From contig NZ_AOLI01000019.1 in assembly GCF_000336955.1 (NCBI RefSeq), forward strand, positions 339,063 through 384,811: a stretch of 45,749 nucleotides of DNA, in the 5' to 3' direction. The first letter of the stretch is position 1; each line of letters begins with the position of its first letter. A model generated the notes under the pieces. It did not search any database. It saw only the letters and a list, made by a program, of their open reading frames with translations, and was not told the origin of the DNA. Positions 15,359 to 23,881 of the stretch are shown here, piece by piece. Origin of the DNA: Haloferax larsenii JCM 13917. Lineage in GTDB: Archaea > Halobacteriota > Halobacteria > Halobacteriales > Haloferacaceae. A program made the translations under genes and the position numbers.

Positions 15359-17385
15359 CGGTCGTCACCTCCGTCGGACCGGGCAATAGAGTGCGTGCCG
15401 TCTGTGCCGTGTTCGTACAACTCGCCGTTCGTCCCGGCAGGTGTCGATTGGAATTGACTGGCTGACATGTCCGCCTCGTCGACAATGCCCGCTTCGCCGA
15501 CTGCGCCCACCTCGGTGACCGTCTCTACCTCATCGACAACGGTCTCGACACCAGCGAGGTGCCGCACGGCGGGCATCCTGACGAACGACAGGAGGGTGTA
15601 GAGTTGGCGGCTGTAGTCCGCCCCGGCGAGGTGCGCGTGATAGGTTCGGACCACGCCGTCCCAGTCGAGGAAGGGAAGCGCGTCGATGACCGCGCGACTC
15701 TCGACGAGCGTGTCGAGGACGAACGAAGTGTCTCTGATGTACTCGCCGTCTTCCATCCACGGGCCGGAGACGTGGTACGACTTCTCTCCGTGTTCGGGGC
15801 GGACGAACAGGTGGTCGAACGCGTTCACTTTCGTCTGGAGGAAGTCCAGTGGATACCGCCGCGACAGCGGGACTCCCGTCGACGCGTGGGGAATCGCGGC
15901 GAGGTCGGCGTCGAGTCTCGCCACGGCGGCGTTCACAAGGTTCGGGCCGATGAGATGCTTGACGGGGACGGTCAGCGCGAGGTCCACGAGGCGGTTGTCG
16001 AGGAACGGCGTCCAGTGTCGCTTCGTCTGTGTCAGCCCGTAGTAAAAGAGGTCGGCGTCGTTGGACATCGGGTAGCACTCGCCGTAGGAGACGAGTTCGC
16101 GGAGCGACGGGTACGTGACGCCGTGGTATTCGAGCCCGTCTCGTCCCGCTTCGACACCGTCGGCGAGTATCCCGTCGAGTGACTTCGAGGCCGATGCCGA
16201 GAGATACGGCGGCAGTTCCGTCGAACAGCGCTGGACGTACTCGTCGGCGTCTGCCGGCGCGTCTTCCCACGGGAGCTGGAACGTCCCCAGCGGGCCGAGT
16301 GGAATCGTCCACCGACGTATCGAGAGGCCCTTGAACAGCCAATCGCTGTAGAGCCCGGTGACCAACAGGTCCACCTCGTCGTGGATGTCGTCGAGAAAAC
16401 CCGTGACGTGGCCCTGATTGAAGTCGCCGTAGAAGTTCATCACTGCCGCGTTGTCGTCGAGGATTCGCGCCGGGTAGCGGTCGTCTCGCTGAAGGAGAGA
16501 GAACGGAACGTTGGCGGCCTCTGCGGTACGCTCCGCGGCGCGAGCCTCGCGGTTCATCCAGTCGTTCATGTGGTAGGTGACGACTGAGGAGTCGTCCGCG
16601 GCGGCGAGAACGAGTCGCGAGTCGCTGCCGCCGCTCAAGAGGACGCCAGCGCGTTCGTCGGTTCTCAGACGGTCGTTGACGACCGTCCGAACCGTCTCGG
16701 TGAACTCGTCGGCGACCTCGTCGAACGGTCGGTCGACCGGGCGGTACGAGAGCGTCCAGTACTGCTCGCGGGTCGTCTCTCCCGCCGTGAGGTCGTACGA
16801 GAGCGTCGTCCCGGGTTCGAGTTCGGTGACGTTCTCGAAGACGGTCTGCGTCCCCGGGACCGCCGCAGTGGCGAAAAACGCGCTGAGCGCGTCGGCGTCG
16901 AAGCGAGCGTCGATAGCTGGATAGACGGCGAGCGCCTGCAGGTCCGTGCCGAAGACGAACGCGCCGCCCGCAGTCTCGGCGAGGTAGATGGGGTGTGTCC
17001 CGAGGCGGTCGGTCGCGACGTGAAACCGCTCGCGCTGTCGGTCGTAGAGTGCGACTGCGAACGTCCCGTTCACTCGCGAGAGGAAGTCGAGACCGAAGCG
17101 GTCGTAGAGGCCGCGGCAGTACGCGGGTGTCGATGGAACGTCGTCCGCCGCGTATCGACTCTCGTAGCCGTCTGCCGTCTGTACCCCGTGGACATCGCCC
17201 CAGACCCAGAGGCGGACGTCCGGCGTCGCCGAAACCGGTTGGTTGGCGTCTGTCATCGTCGAAACGCCGACGCGAACGTCGCCGCCGTCGTACGACTGGG
17301 GTGTCTCTCCGGTCCTCGTGTGTTCCGTCAGAAGTGGTCCGAGTGGACAGTCTCTCGGACCGACGATGCCACATAACCCTGCCAT
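15355..17385 (-). CDS. Asparagine-synthase-related amidotransferase
   Basis: 676 residues. The N-terminal part resembles a class II glutamine amidotransferase: MAGLCGIVGPRD, then FLSRVNGTFAVALYDRQRER and the DRLGTHPIYLAE block. The C-terminal synthase domain has the ATP pyrophosphatase loop VLLSGGSDSRLVLAA around residue 250. In true AsnB the nucleophile Cys directly follows the initiator Met; here the first Cys is residue 5. Ammonia release from glutamine would therefore need unusual processing, or may be lost. Such divergent AsnB-like proteins are common in polysaccharide clusters, where they probably amidate sugars or peptides. A low-complexity stretch of Val/Glu/Thr/Gly (about 610-645) precedes the C-terminus. 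It overlaps the phosphodiesterase-like gene downstream. Confidence 0.88.
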   Translation of the reverse strand: MAGLCGIVGPRDCPLGPLLTEHTRTGETPQSYDGGDVRVGVSTMTDANQPVSATPDVRLWVWGDVHGVQTADGYESRYAADDVPSTPAYCRGLYDRFGLDFLSRVNGTFAVALYDRQRERFHVATDRLGTHPIYLAETAGGAFVFGTDLQALAVYPAIDARFDADALSAFFATAAVPGTQTVFENVTELEPGTTLSYDLTAGETTREQYWTLSYRPVDRPFDEVADEFTETVRTVVNDRLRTDERAGVLLSGGSDSRLVLAAADDSSVVTYHMNDWMNREARAAERTAEAANVPFSLLQRDDRYPARILDDNAAVMNFYGDFNQGHVTGFLDDIHDEVDLLVTGLYSDWLFKGLSIRRWTIPLGPLGTFQLPWEDAPADADEYVQRCSTELPPYLSASASKSLDGILADGVEAGRDGLEYHGVTYPSLRELVSYGECYPMSNDADLFYYGLTQTKRHWTPFLDNRLVDLALTVPVKHLIGPNLVNAAVARLDADLAAIPHASTGVPLSRRYPLDFLQTKVNAFDHLFVRPEHGEKSYHVSGPWMEDGEYIRDTSFVLDTLVESRAVIDALPFLDWDGVVRTYHAHLAGADYSRQLYTLLSFVRMPAVRHLAGVETVVDEVETVTEVGAVGEAGIVDEADMSASQFQSTPAGTNGELYEHGTDGTHSIARSDGGDDR

Positions 17386-17416
17386 GCCTGACAGGAGGCG
17401 AGAAACGCGGTTAGTT

Positions 17417-17434
17417 AGTCACGAACCAGTGACT
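17417..17434. promoter_or_regulatory. Inverted repeat upstream of the asparagine-synthase-like gene
   Basis: AGTCAC, six bases, GTGACT: perfect 6-bp arms 32-49 bases before the ATG at 17385, overlapping where the TATA/BRE region should be. It may be a regulator site. The whole gap 17386-17514 shows no gene. Confidence 0.35.
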
Positions 17435-17514
17435 GTTAGAACGGTCGTAACGTCTCTCGAGAACTACTGTTACGAAGGCGATAACGTCACGCAGCCGTCT
17501 CTTCGAGTCCACGC

Positions 17515-18933
17515 TTATCCGCCCGAGGTGACCGCTCGCGCGAAGTCGAACACGAGCGACCGAATCGACTCGAAGCAGAGCGCCGAGACGGCGTAGACGA
17601 CGCCGCCGAAGCCGACGTACGCGAGGACGGCGACGAGGCCGCTCGGCGGGGCGACCTGCAGCAGTCCCGCGACGGCGACTCCCATCACGGCGGCCGCGGC
17701 GGTGAGTCGAAGCAGGTTGGCAACGGGAAGCCGGTAGGTGACGAGCCGAGAGAGGTACACGACCCGAATCACCATCCCGGCGGTGTACGCGAGTGTCGTC
17801 GCCACGGCCGCCCCGATGAGACCGAACTGGAAGATGAGCACCACGTTCAACACGAGGTTGAGCGAGATGCCGACGACCGTCGCGCGAGCGACCAAATCCG
17901 GGCGGTCGAGGCCGAGCAGACACCGTCCGACGAGTATCTGAATCGCTTCGGGGATTTTGCCCAGGATGAGGACGACGAGGACGAGCCACGCGCCGGCGAA
18001 CGGCGGGCCGAAGACCGCTTCGAGGAGGTCGGAGCCGATGAGAAACGCACCGACTGCGGCGGGAATGATGAGCGCGAGGGCGGGCGTCGTCGCCCGAGTG
18101 AGAAGGCGGCCGATGCGGTCGGCGTTCGCCTCGGCCCACGCGCTGGTCTGCGGGAGGATAGACGGCCCAATCGCGTGAGTGAGAAGGAGCGTGACGCCCG
18201 CAACGCGCCACGCGATTTCGTAGGTTCCGACGGCGTCCTGCGTGAGGATGAACCCGATGATGAGCACGTCCATCCAGCTGTGGACCTGCAGGCCGATTGT
18301 GGGGATGATGTTGTACTTCCCGAAGGCCAGAAGCGACCGAATGCGGGCGAGAGAAGGTCGAGCAATCGACGGGCGGAGCTTCCAGACGGCCCAGGCGAAC
18401 CGGACGCCGAGGCCGGCGAGGTAGGCACCCACGAGTTCGAGTGCGCCCCCGCCGGCGACGACGAGCGCAGTTGCGAGTCCGATAAACACCAGTTGTTGGA
18501 CCAGTTGGAGTGCGGCCGTCTCGCCGACGCGAAGTTCGCCGCGCAGGGCGCTTTCGGCAATCGTCGTCGCCCGGGAGAGGACGAGCGCCGCGAGAATGAA
18601 CGGTGCGGCGTCGACGCCGACGTAGGCCGCCACGTCGCCGCGGAAGACGAACAGGCCGAGGCCGACGAGTCCGGCACCGGCGACGGTGATTGCTGCCGCG
18701 GCCGCGACGACCTCACCGACCCGCTCGCCGCGACCGATTCGCTGCTCGACGGCCGTGCCGATTCCGGCGTCGGCGACGATAGAGAGGACGCCGAGGAGGG
18801 CTTGAAACAGGAAGAACGTCCCGAGGACGCCCGCGCCGAGTTCCCGCGCGAAGTACGCGAAGGCGGCGAACGACAGGACGGTGTTCGCCACCTTCGCGAC
18901 GAAGAGTTTCGACGTGGATAGGGAGATGTTCAT
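17515..18933 (-). CDS. Polysaccharide/oligosaccharide flippase (Wzx/RfbX-like, MATE-fold)
   Basis: 472 residues with about 12-14 hydrophobic helices. The N-terminus (TSKLFVAKVANTVLSF, then YFARELGAGVLGTFFLFQAL) is the typical start of polysaccharide-biosynthesis flippases, with the Gly-x-Phe motif after the first helix. Later motifs include LLAFGKYNIIPTIGLQV and LVARATVVGISLNLVLNVVL, the Asn-rich seventh-helix pattern of the family. It would flip lipid-linked glycans or move lipid carriers across the cytoplasmic membrane. It lies upstream of the amidotransferase/phosphodiesterase/FemAB-like genes on the same strand, with a 129-base gap that probably contains a separate promoter. Confidence 0.9.
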   Translation of the reverse strand: MNISLSTSKLFVAKVANTVLSFAAFAYFARELGAGVLGTFFLFQALLGVLSIVADAGIGTAVEQRIGRGERVGEVVAAAAAITVAGAGLVGLGLFVFRGDVAAYVGVDAAPFILAALVLSRATTIAESALRGELRVGETAALQLVQQLVFIGLATALVVAGGGALELVGAYLAGLGVRFAWAVWKLRPSIARPSLARIRSLLAFGKYNIIPTIGLQVHSWMDVLIIGFILTQDAVGTYEIAWRVAGVTLLLTHAIGPSILPQTSAWAEANADRIGRLLTRATTPALALIIPAAVGAFLIGSDLLEAVFGPPFAGAWLVLVVLILGKIPEAIQILVGRCLLGLDRPDLVARATVVGISLNLVLNVVLIFQFGLIGAAVATTLAYTAGMVIRVVYLSRLVTYRLPVANLLRLTAAAAVMGVAVAGLLQVAPPSGLVAVLAYVGFGGVVYAVSALCFESIRSLVFDFARAVTSGG

Positions 18934-18963
18934 TGCGGGGGCTCGCGCGGGATTCGCGGCGGA

Positions 18964-18992
18964 ACGTTGCCTCGCAACGTGATTAGTTATAC
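18964..18992 (-). promoter_or_regulatory. Flippase promoter with palindrome between TATA box and start site
   Basis: On the minus strand GTATAACTAATC (18981-18992) is a good TATA box about 55 bases before the flippase ATG. A perfect 7-bp inverted repeat, ACGTTGC-CTC-GCAACGT (18964-18980), sits just downstream of it, where transcription would begin. A repressor bound there would block initiation; alternatively it forms an RNA hairpin at the 5' end. Confidence 0.45.
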
Positions 18993-19037
18993 ACCGATTG
19001 ACGGAGCACGGAGCTGCTCGCGTCGGTTATGACCCGT

Positions 19038-20207
19038 CTACTGCGAGACAACGTGCATCGGGAGGTCGAGCACCTCGACCGCCGCCGCGGCCACCTCGTC
19101 GCGGGCGACCTCAGGGGCGTACACGCCGAGTCGCCACTGCGCGCGCTCGGTCGCCCGGAGCGCGCCGACGAGTTCGGAGGCGGATTCGAGTCGCTGAACC
19201 ACGCCGTCGACGACGACGCGACTCCGCGACTCCTTGATTCGCGGCGTCGGCGGCGCGTCGATGATGACTTTCTCGGGAGTGATGTTGGCGAGTTCCGCAA
19301 TCTCGCGCTCGGCGGCGCGTGTCTCGTCGTGGTCGAGTTCCACCACGTCTGTGGGGACGGTACTGAGCGGTGCCCAGATAGCTCGTTTGTAGAGGTTCCG
19401 GCGTTCGATGCGGTTTCCGAGGTCGGGGACGCGCTCACCCAGTGCGACGAGCAGGTCGTGGTCGGCCATCCGAACGAACTCCTCGATTGGCAGGCCGTCG
19501 TCGACGAGGCGTTCGGAGGCGCGTTCGAGCATCGCGCCCGCGATGCGTGACGTGTGATGGCGGTACACCGTCCCGTTCATCAGGGCGCGAGCGAGAAGAA
19601 GCGATTCGGCGGTCTGGACGTTCCCCTCGGCGAGGACCAACTGTCCGTCTCGGTAGCGGAGTTGTCGGACGAGCCGACCGTGGTCGATGGTTCCGTAGGG
19701 GACGCCCGTGTGGTGAGCGTCGCGGACGAGGTAGTCCATCCGGTCCACGTCGAGTTCGCCCGAGACGAGCTGGCCGAGGCCACCGCCGCCGTCGACGATG
19801 TCGGCGACGCGCATCGGGTCCAAGCCGTGTGCTTCGAGCGTCTCACCGACGACAGAGCCGTCGAGCAGGCCGTGAATCTCGTCGTGGTCGCGGCCAGTTC
19901 GACGGCGGATGAGGTCCTCGGTCTGGTGGCCGTACGGTCCGTGGCCGATGTCGTGGAGGAGCGCGGCGGCGCGGACGTGGGCGGCTTCCTCGCCTTCGAT
20001 ACCGAGATGCGAGAGGGCGCGCGAGGCGAGGTGATAGACGCCGAGACTGTGTTCGAATCGGGTGTGGCTCGCCGAGGGGTACACGAGGCGAACCGTCGAG
20101 AGTTGCTTGATATGGCGGAGACGTTGGAACTCGGGGGTATCGACGAGGTCGGCGGCCACGGGGTCCAGAGAGATGTAGTCGTGGACGCTGTCCTTGACGG
20201 CGGTCAT
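19038..20207 (-). CDS. HD-domain phosphohydrolase (paralogue 2)
   Basis: 389 residues from the ATG at 20207 ([12 protein letters not shown]). The frame is open 14 codons further, but a TATA-like element about 27 bases before this ATG and the match to paralogue 1 support it. The metal-binding HD motifs are intact: [35 protein letters not shown] and [20 protein letters not shown]. Long stretches are identical to paralogue 1, including the run from [15 protein letters not shown] through [12 protein letters not shown] and [20 protein letters not shown]. The C-termini differ more. The substrate is unknown; nucleotide phosphohydrolase activity is inferred from the family. It lies upstream of the flippase on the same strand. 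Confidence 0.9.
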   Translation of the reverse strand: MTAVKDSVHDYISLDPVAADLVDTPEFQRLRHIKQLSTVRLVYPSASHTRFEHSLGVYHLASRALSHLGIEGEEAAHVRAAALLHDIGHGPYGHQTEDLIRRRTGRDHDEIHGLLDGSVVGETLEAHGLDPMRVADIVDGGGGLGQLVSGELDVDRMDYLVRDAHHTGVPYGTIDHGRLVRQLRYRDGQLVLAEGNVQTAESLLLARALMNGTVYRHHTSRIAGAMLERASERLVDDGLPIEEFVRMADHDLLVALGERVPDLGNRIERRNLYKRAIWAPLSTVPTDVVELDHDETRAAEREIAELANITPEKVIIDAPPTPRIKESRSRVVVDGVVQRLESASELVGALRATERAQWRLGVYAPEVARDEVAAAAVEVLDLPMHVVSQ

Positions 20208-20230
20208 ATCGGGTGTTGTGTGACTGGCAT

Positions 20231-20237
20231 CAAATAC
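20231..20237 (-). promoter_or_regulatory. TATA-like element for HD paralogue 2
   Basis: GTATTTG on the minus strand is centred 27 bases before the ATG at 20207, so the message is probably leaderless. The divergent cofD promoter lies within the next 110 bases. Confidence 0.45.
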
Positions 20238-20342
20238 CCGACCATTCACGGTTGCCAGAGCGACCGCAGACGTCTGGTCTGTGAGGCAGTCGCCGTCTCC
20301 GGTGAAGGAACTTTCAAACCGCCGGTCACCCTACGCCGGAGC

Positions 20343-21338
20343 ATGGTAACGTTCCTCGCCGGGGGCACGGGCACCCCCAAACTCCTCGATGGGGCCGCCG
20401 AGGTATTCGACCCCGCCGAGACGACAGTCGTCGCGAACACCGGCGATGACGTCGAACTCGGTGGCCACATCGTCTGTCCCGACCTCGACACCGTCCTCTT
20501 TTCGGGTGGCGGCGTCCTCGACACCGACCGCTGGTGGGGCATCGCGGGCGACACCACCGAGACGGACGACGAACTCCACCGCCTCGCCGACGCGGCGGGT
20601 CTCGAACCCGGCCCGCGATACCTCTCTCCGGAGGCCCAGACTGCCGGACGCGACATCGCCCGCTGGCGACGCTTCTCCGGCATCGCCGAGTTCATGGAAA
20701 TCGGCGACCGGGACCGCGCGGTCCACATCACGCGAACCTCGCTCCTCGACGACGGCAACTCGCTGACCGAGGTCACACAGACGCTCGCGGACGCCTTCGA
20801 CCTCGACGCGTCGCTCCTGCCCATGAGCGACGACCCGGTGGCGACCCTCATCCACACCGAGGAGTCGGGCGTCATGCACTTTCAGGAGTACTGGGTTCAC
20901 CACCGCGCCGAACCCACGGTTCGGGACGTAGAGTTCCGCGGTGCCGACGAGGCGACAATCACACCCGAAGTCAGAGACGCGCTCTCGGACCCCGTGGTCG
21001 TCGGTCCCTCGAATCCGGTCACGAGCATCGGCCCGATGCTCGCCCTCGACGACTTCGCCGACGCGCTCGCCGACACGCCGGTCGTCGCCGTCTCGCCCTT
21101 CGTCGAGGATACCGTCTTTTCGGGACCGGCCGCCGACCTCATGGCTGGAATCGGTTACGACCCCTCGACTGCGGGCGTCGCCGAGGCGTACCCCTTCGCG
21201 GACGCGTTCGTCCTCGACGACGAGGACGGGACGGACCTCGACAGGCCAGTCGTCCGCACCGACACGCGAATCGACGCGCCCGAAGACGCTGCTCGCGTCG
21301 CTCGCGCCGTACGCGATGCGCTCGCAGAGGTGTCGTGA
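20343..21338 (+). CDS. cofD: 2-phospho-L-lactate transferase (coenzyme F420 biosynthesis)
   Basis: 331 residues. CofD joins the 2-phospholactate (or phosphoenolpyruvate) moiety of a guanosine diphospho-intermediate to the deazaflavin Fo, giving F420-0. The start [20 protein letters not shown] is the diagnostic N-terminal nucleotide-binding motif. Next come [20 protein letters not shown] and [12 protein letters not shown], both typical of the family, and the later [18 protein letters not shown] and VAVSPFV stretches. The frame is open as far up as 19554, but that part is the shadow of the HD gene; the ATG at 20343 is the family start. Its stop overlaps the next start by one base. It heads a tight operon with the three genes after it. 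Confidence 0.95.
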   Translation: MVTFLAGGTGTPKLLDGAAEVFDPAETTVVANTGDDVELGGHIVCPDLDTVLFSGGGVLDTDRWWGIAGDTTETDDELHRLADAAGLEPGPRYLSPEAQTAGRDIARWRRFSGIAEFMEIGDRDRAVHITRTSLLDDGNSLTEVTQTLADAFDLDASLLPMSDDPVATLIHTEESGVMHFQEYWVHHRAEPTVRDVEFRGADEATITPEVRDALSDPVVVGPSNPVTSIGPMLALDDFADALADTPVVAVSPFVEDTVFSGPAADLMAGIGYDPSTAGVAEAYPFADAFVLDDEDGTDLDRPVVRTDTRIDAPEDAARVARAVRDALAEVS

Positions 21339-22129
21339 TGTTCGCCCCTCGCGTCGCCGTGGCGAGCCTCAGCGGCGAATCTGACGCCGAGTGGGCGCGC
21401 GCTGCTGCCACCCACGTCGGCGCGGCGTTCCTCGGCGGCGTCGCCATCGACGAGGCTGCACAGGAGGCCGCCGAAGCCCTCGTCGCCCGCGACCGCTCGG
21501 AGTTCCTCACCGACGGCCCGATTGGCTTTCTCGACGAGCAACTGACCGAAGTGGACGCCGCAGACGCCCCCGACATCTTCGCCGCGGTCAACGTCCGGGC
21601 GACGACGGCCGACCCGATTGGCGACGCCGCCGCGGTCTGCGCCGACCACGATGCAGGTCTCGAAATCAACGCACACTGCCGCCAAGACGAACTCTGTGCG
21701 GTCGGCTGTGGGGAGGCACTCCTCCGCGACACCGACAGACTCGTGGCGTACGTCGAAACGGCGCGAGAAGCAGGCGCAGCGGTTGGTGTGAAAGTCCGCG
21801 CTGAAGTCGATGGCGTCGACCTCCCGGAGCTCGCCGCGACCCTCGCAGACGCCGGCGCGGACTGGATTCACGTCGATGCGATGGACTCCGAGGCGGTCGT
21901 CGCGGATGTGGTCGCGGCCGCACCGGACCTGTTCGTCATCGCCAACAACGGCGTCCGCGACCGCGAGACGGTTCGCGAGTACCTCGACTACGGGGCTGAC
22001 GCCGTGAGCGTCGGGCGGCCGAGTGACAACCCCGAGGTGCTCCAGCGCGTGCGCGCCGCGACCGACGAGTGGTTCACGGAACAGGCCAGTCGCCCGGACT
22101 CGGACGACGAGCAGGAGGCGACCGTCTGA
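21338..22129 (+). CDS. Dihydrouridine-synthase-like TIM-barrel protein
   Basis: 263 residues. It begins [20 protein letters not shown] and contains the TIM-barrel flavin-enzyme pattern: EINAHCRQDELC with the catalytic-type Cys, VGCGEALLRD, GVKVRAEVDGVDLPELA, then DWIHVDAM and VIANNGVRDRETVREYLDYG, where the phosphate-binding glycine region follows. This is the archaeal MJ0144-like branch of the tRNA-dihydrouridine-synthase/dihydroorotate-dehydrogenase group. Whether it acts on tRNA is not shown. The start ATG shares a base with the cofD stop and its own stop overlaps the next start, so it is co-translated with cofactor genes. That leaves room for a role in flavin or F420 metabolism. Confidence 0.82.
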   Translation: MFAPRVAVASLSGESDAEWARAAATHVGAAFLGGVAIDEAAQEAAEALVARDRSEFLTDGPIGFLDEQLTEVDAADAPDIFAAVNVRATTADPIGDAAAVCADHDAGLEINAHCRQDELCAVGCGEALLRDTDRLVAYVETAREAGAAVGVKVRAEVDGVDLPELAATLADAGADWIHVDAMDSEAVVADVVAAAPDLFVIANNGVRDRETVREYLDYGADAVSVGRPSDNPEVLQRVRAATDEWFTEQASRPDSDDEQEATV

Positions 22130-22983
22130 TGCCGACCCCAGTCGCAGAGCGCGGCTTCGCCCCGGCGCGACACGCCGAACTCGCACTGCTCCTCGAAGTC
22201 GCCGGGACACCCAAACCGGGGAACGTCGACCGCCGACGCGACCTCTCGGACCTCCACTTCGAACACTTTCTGACTGGTGCTGTCGGGTCGGCGGCGGGGC
22301 TTCGACTGGCTGAAGACGGCGCACCGGTCGGCGAGGCGTTCGAGACCGCGGTCGAGGGAATGAGCAAACAGGGGGGCGGAAACACGCAGTTCGGCTGTCT
22401 CCTGCTTCTCGTCCCGCTCGTGCGGGCCGCGGCCGCAGGCGACCTCTCTCCCGCGGGGGCGACGCGCGTCGCGGAAGCGACGACCGTGGACGACGCAGTG
22501 TCGTTCTATCGAGCCTTCGAACACGTGGACGTCGCGGTGGGCGACCCGCCGGAAGACGCATCGGACCTCGACGTTCGGCGCGGGTCGAACGCTGAATCGA
22601 CGCTTCGAGCAGAGGGGCTGACCCTCTCCGACATCATGGAACTGAGCGCCGAACGAGACGCGAACGCGCGGGAGTGGACCGGCGACTTCGCCCGGACGTT
22701 CCGCGCCGCCGAGTCGATTCTTGCTGACGAGGGGCCGGTCACAGAGCGCGTCGCGCGGGCGTTCGTCAACCTCCTCACCGAAGAGCCGGACACGCTCGTC
22801 GTGACGAACCACGGCGAGGTCGTCGCCCGCGACGTGATGGACCGCGCGGCGGCCGTCTCCGACCTCGACGAGGCCGAGATGCTGGCCGAGGAGTTCGTCG
22901 CCGAGGGAATCAACCCCGGAACGACCGCCGATATCGCCTGCGCGGCGACGTTCGTCGCGCTGGAGCGGGGGGTGCCGCTGTGA
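22129..22983 (+). CDS. Triphosphoribosyl-dephospho-CoA synthase (CitG/MdcB) family protein
   Basis: 284 residues, typical for the family. Signatures are LLLEVAGTPKPGNVDRRRD near the N-terminus (CitG-type PKPGLVDR loop), FEHFLTGAVG, QGGGNTQFGCLLLLVPLVRA (the G-N-T/H motif with Gln-Gly), and the C-terminal ATTVDDAVSFYRAFEHVDV. In bacteria CitG makes the prosthetic group of citrate lyase, and MdcB that of malonate decarboxylase. No citrate-lyase or decarboxylase subunits are nearby. The archaeal proteins sit with F420 and other cofactor genes, so the true product is uncertain. The ATG overlaps the previous stop by one base, and its stop overlaps the GTG start of the next gene. The upstream ATG at 22069 lies inside the previous gene and is not preferred. 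Confidence 0.85.
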   Translation: MPTPVAERGFAPARHAELALLLEVAGTPKPGNVDRRRDLSDLHFEHFLTGAVGSAAGLRLAEDGAPVGEAFETAVEGMSKQGGGNTQFGCLLLLVPLVRAAAAGDLSPAGATRVAEATTVDDAVSFYRAFEHVDVAVGDPPEDASDLDVRRGSNAESTLRAEGLTLSDIMELSAERDANAREWTGDFARTFRAAESILADEGPVTERVARAFVNLLTEEPDTLVVTNHGEVVARDVMDRAAAVSDLDEAEMLAEEFVAEGINPGTTADIACAATFVALERGVPL

Positions 22984-23648
22984 GTCGAAAAACCGACGAG
23001 AACGCGACCGAGGACAGCACCTCTGCCGACACCGTCGAGTGGCCGGTCGAACTCCGCGGCGTCACCGAGTCGGTCGTCGCCACGCTCGGCCCAAACGACT
23101 TGTGGAACTTCGCTGCACTCGGGCTTCACGCGCCCGACGAAGACCAAGACGATGGCGTCGTCACCGCAACCACGTGGGGAAACACCCGAACCCGCCGCAA
23201 CTTCCATCGTCAGGGCGGCGGCGTCGTCCAGTTCGTCAGCGACCCGCGGGACTTCGTGGACGCCGCGATGACAATCTGGGAAGGGGAGACACCCGTCCTC
23301 GACTCGGCGGACGCGTGGGCCGAAGTCGAGGTGGAGATGGTCGATTCAGGCGACGATGGCGGAACTCACTGGGAGACGTGGGAGCTTCGACCCACGGAGG
23401 CGGCAGTCGAAGCGACTCGTCCGTTCACAATCAACCGGGCGTTCGGGGCTGTCGTCGACGCGACGGTCGCGGCCTCTCGACTCGACGTGCCCGCGTTCGA
23501 CGCCGACGAACTGCTCTCTCGGCTCGCGTACTTCGAAGAAACGGTCGAGGCGTGCGGCGGTCAGGCCGAGCGCGAGGCGTTCGAACGCATCGACGAACAC
23601 ACCGGCTGGCAAGAGTTGGCCGCGGAAAGACGGAACGAATCGTTTTAG
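22980..23648 (+). CDS. DUF447 family protein (FMN-binding split-barrel-like)
   Basis: 222 residues from a GTG at 22980 that overlaps the preceding stop by four bases. Features include WPVELRGVTESVVATLGPND, NFAALGLH, ATTWGNTRTRRNFHRQGGGV and VVQFVSDPRDFVDAAMTIWEGE, the standard core of archaeal DUF447 proteins, which have a split beta-barrel like flavin-nucleotide-binding proteins. The first 15 residues are acidic and disordered. Biochemical function is unknown. Its place as the fourth gene of an operon led by cofD suggests an F420- or flavin-linked role, which is inference. rps17e follows 24 bases later. Confidence 0.85.
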   Translation: MSRKTDENATEDSTSADTVEWPVELRGVTESVVATLGPNDLWNFAALGLHAPDEDQDDGVVTATTWGNTRTRRNFHRQGGGVVQFVSDPRDFVDAAMTIWEGETPVLDSADAWAEVEVEMVDSGDDGGTHWETWELRPTEAAVEATRPFTINRAFGAVVDATVAASRLDVPAFDADELLSRLAYFEETVEACGGQAEREAFERIDEHTGWQELAAERRNESF

Positions 23649-23672
23649 TGTTCGTCCGGGGAAATCTCGGAC

Positions 23673-23861
23673 ATGGCAATCAAGCCCAAATACGTCAAGC
23701 AGTTGGGTAACATCCTGCTGGAGCGCTACCCGCAGGCGTTCAACACGGACTTCGAGACCAACAAGGACAGCGTCGACCAACTGACCACCGTCGAATCGAA
23801 GAGCGTTCGAAACCGCATCGCGGGCTACATCACCCGCAAGAAGGGCGGTCAGGCAGCGTAA
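23673..23861 (+). CDS. rps17e: Small-subunit ribosomal protein eS17
   Basis: 62 residues, as expected for archaeal eS17. The sequence AIKPKYVKQLGNILLERYPQ and the TVESKSVRNRIAGYITRK end are diagnostic. It is a component of the 30S ribosomal subunit found in archaea and eukaryotes but not bacteria. It is the last gene of the cofD operon or a separately started gene 24 bases after DUF447. The gap to the convergent ABC gene is only 20 bases. Confidence 0.97.
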   Translation: MAIKPKYVKQLGNILLERYPQAFNTDFETNKDSVDQLTTVESKSVRNRIAGYITRKKGGQAA

Positions 23862-23881
23862 TTCTCGACACAGACGATTCT

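Noticed and set aside
13739-15457. 572-codon plus-strand frame over the phosphodiesterase-like gene
   Set aside because: Antisense shadow. The minus-strand frame carries the alkaline-phosphatase-superfamily metal motifs and couples to its neighbours by a four-base overlap.
19554-20342. Longer cofD start upstream in the same frame
   Set aside because: This part overlaps the HD gene on the other strand and shows no CofD sequence. The canonical start [12 protein letters not shown] is at 20343.
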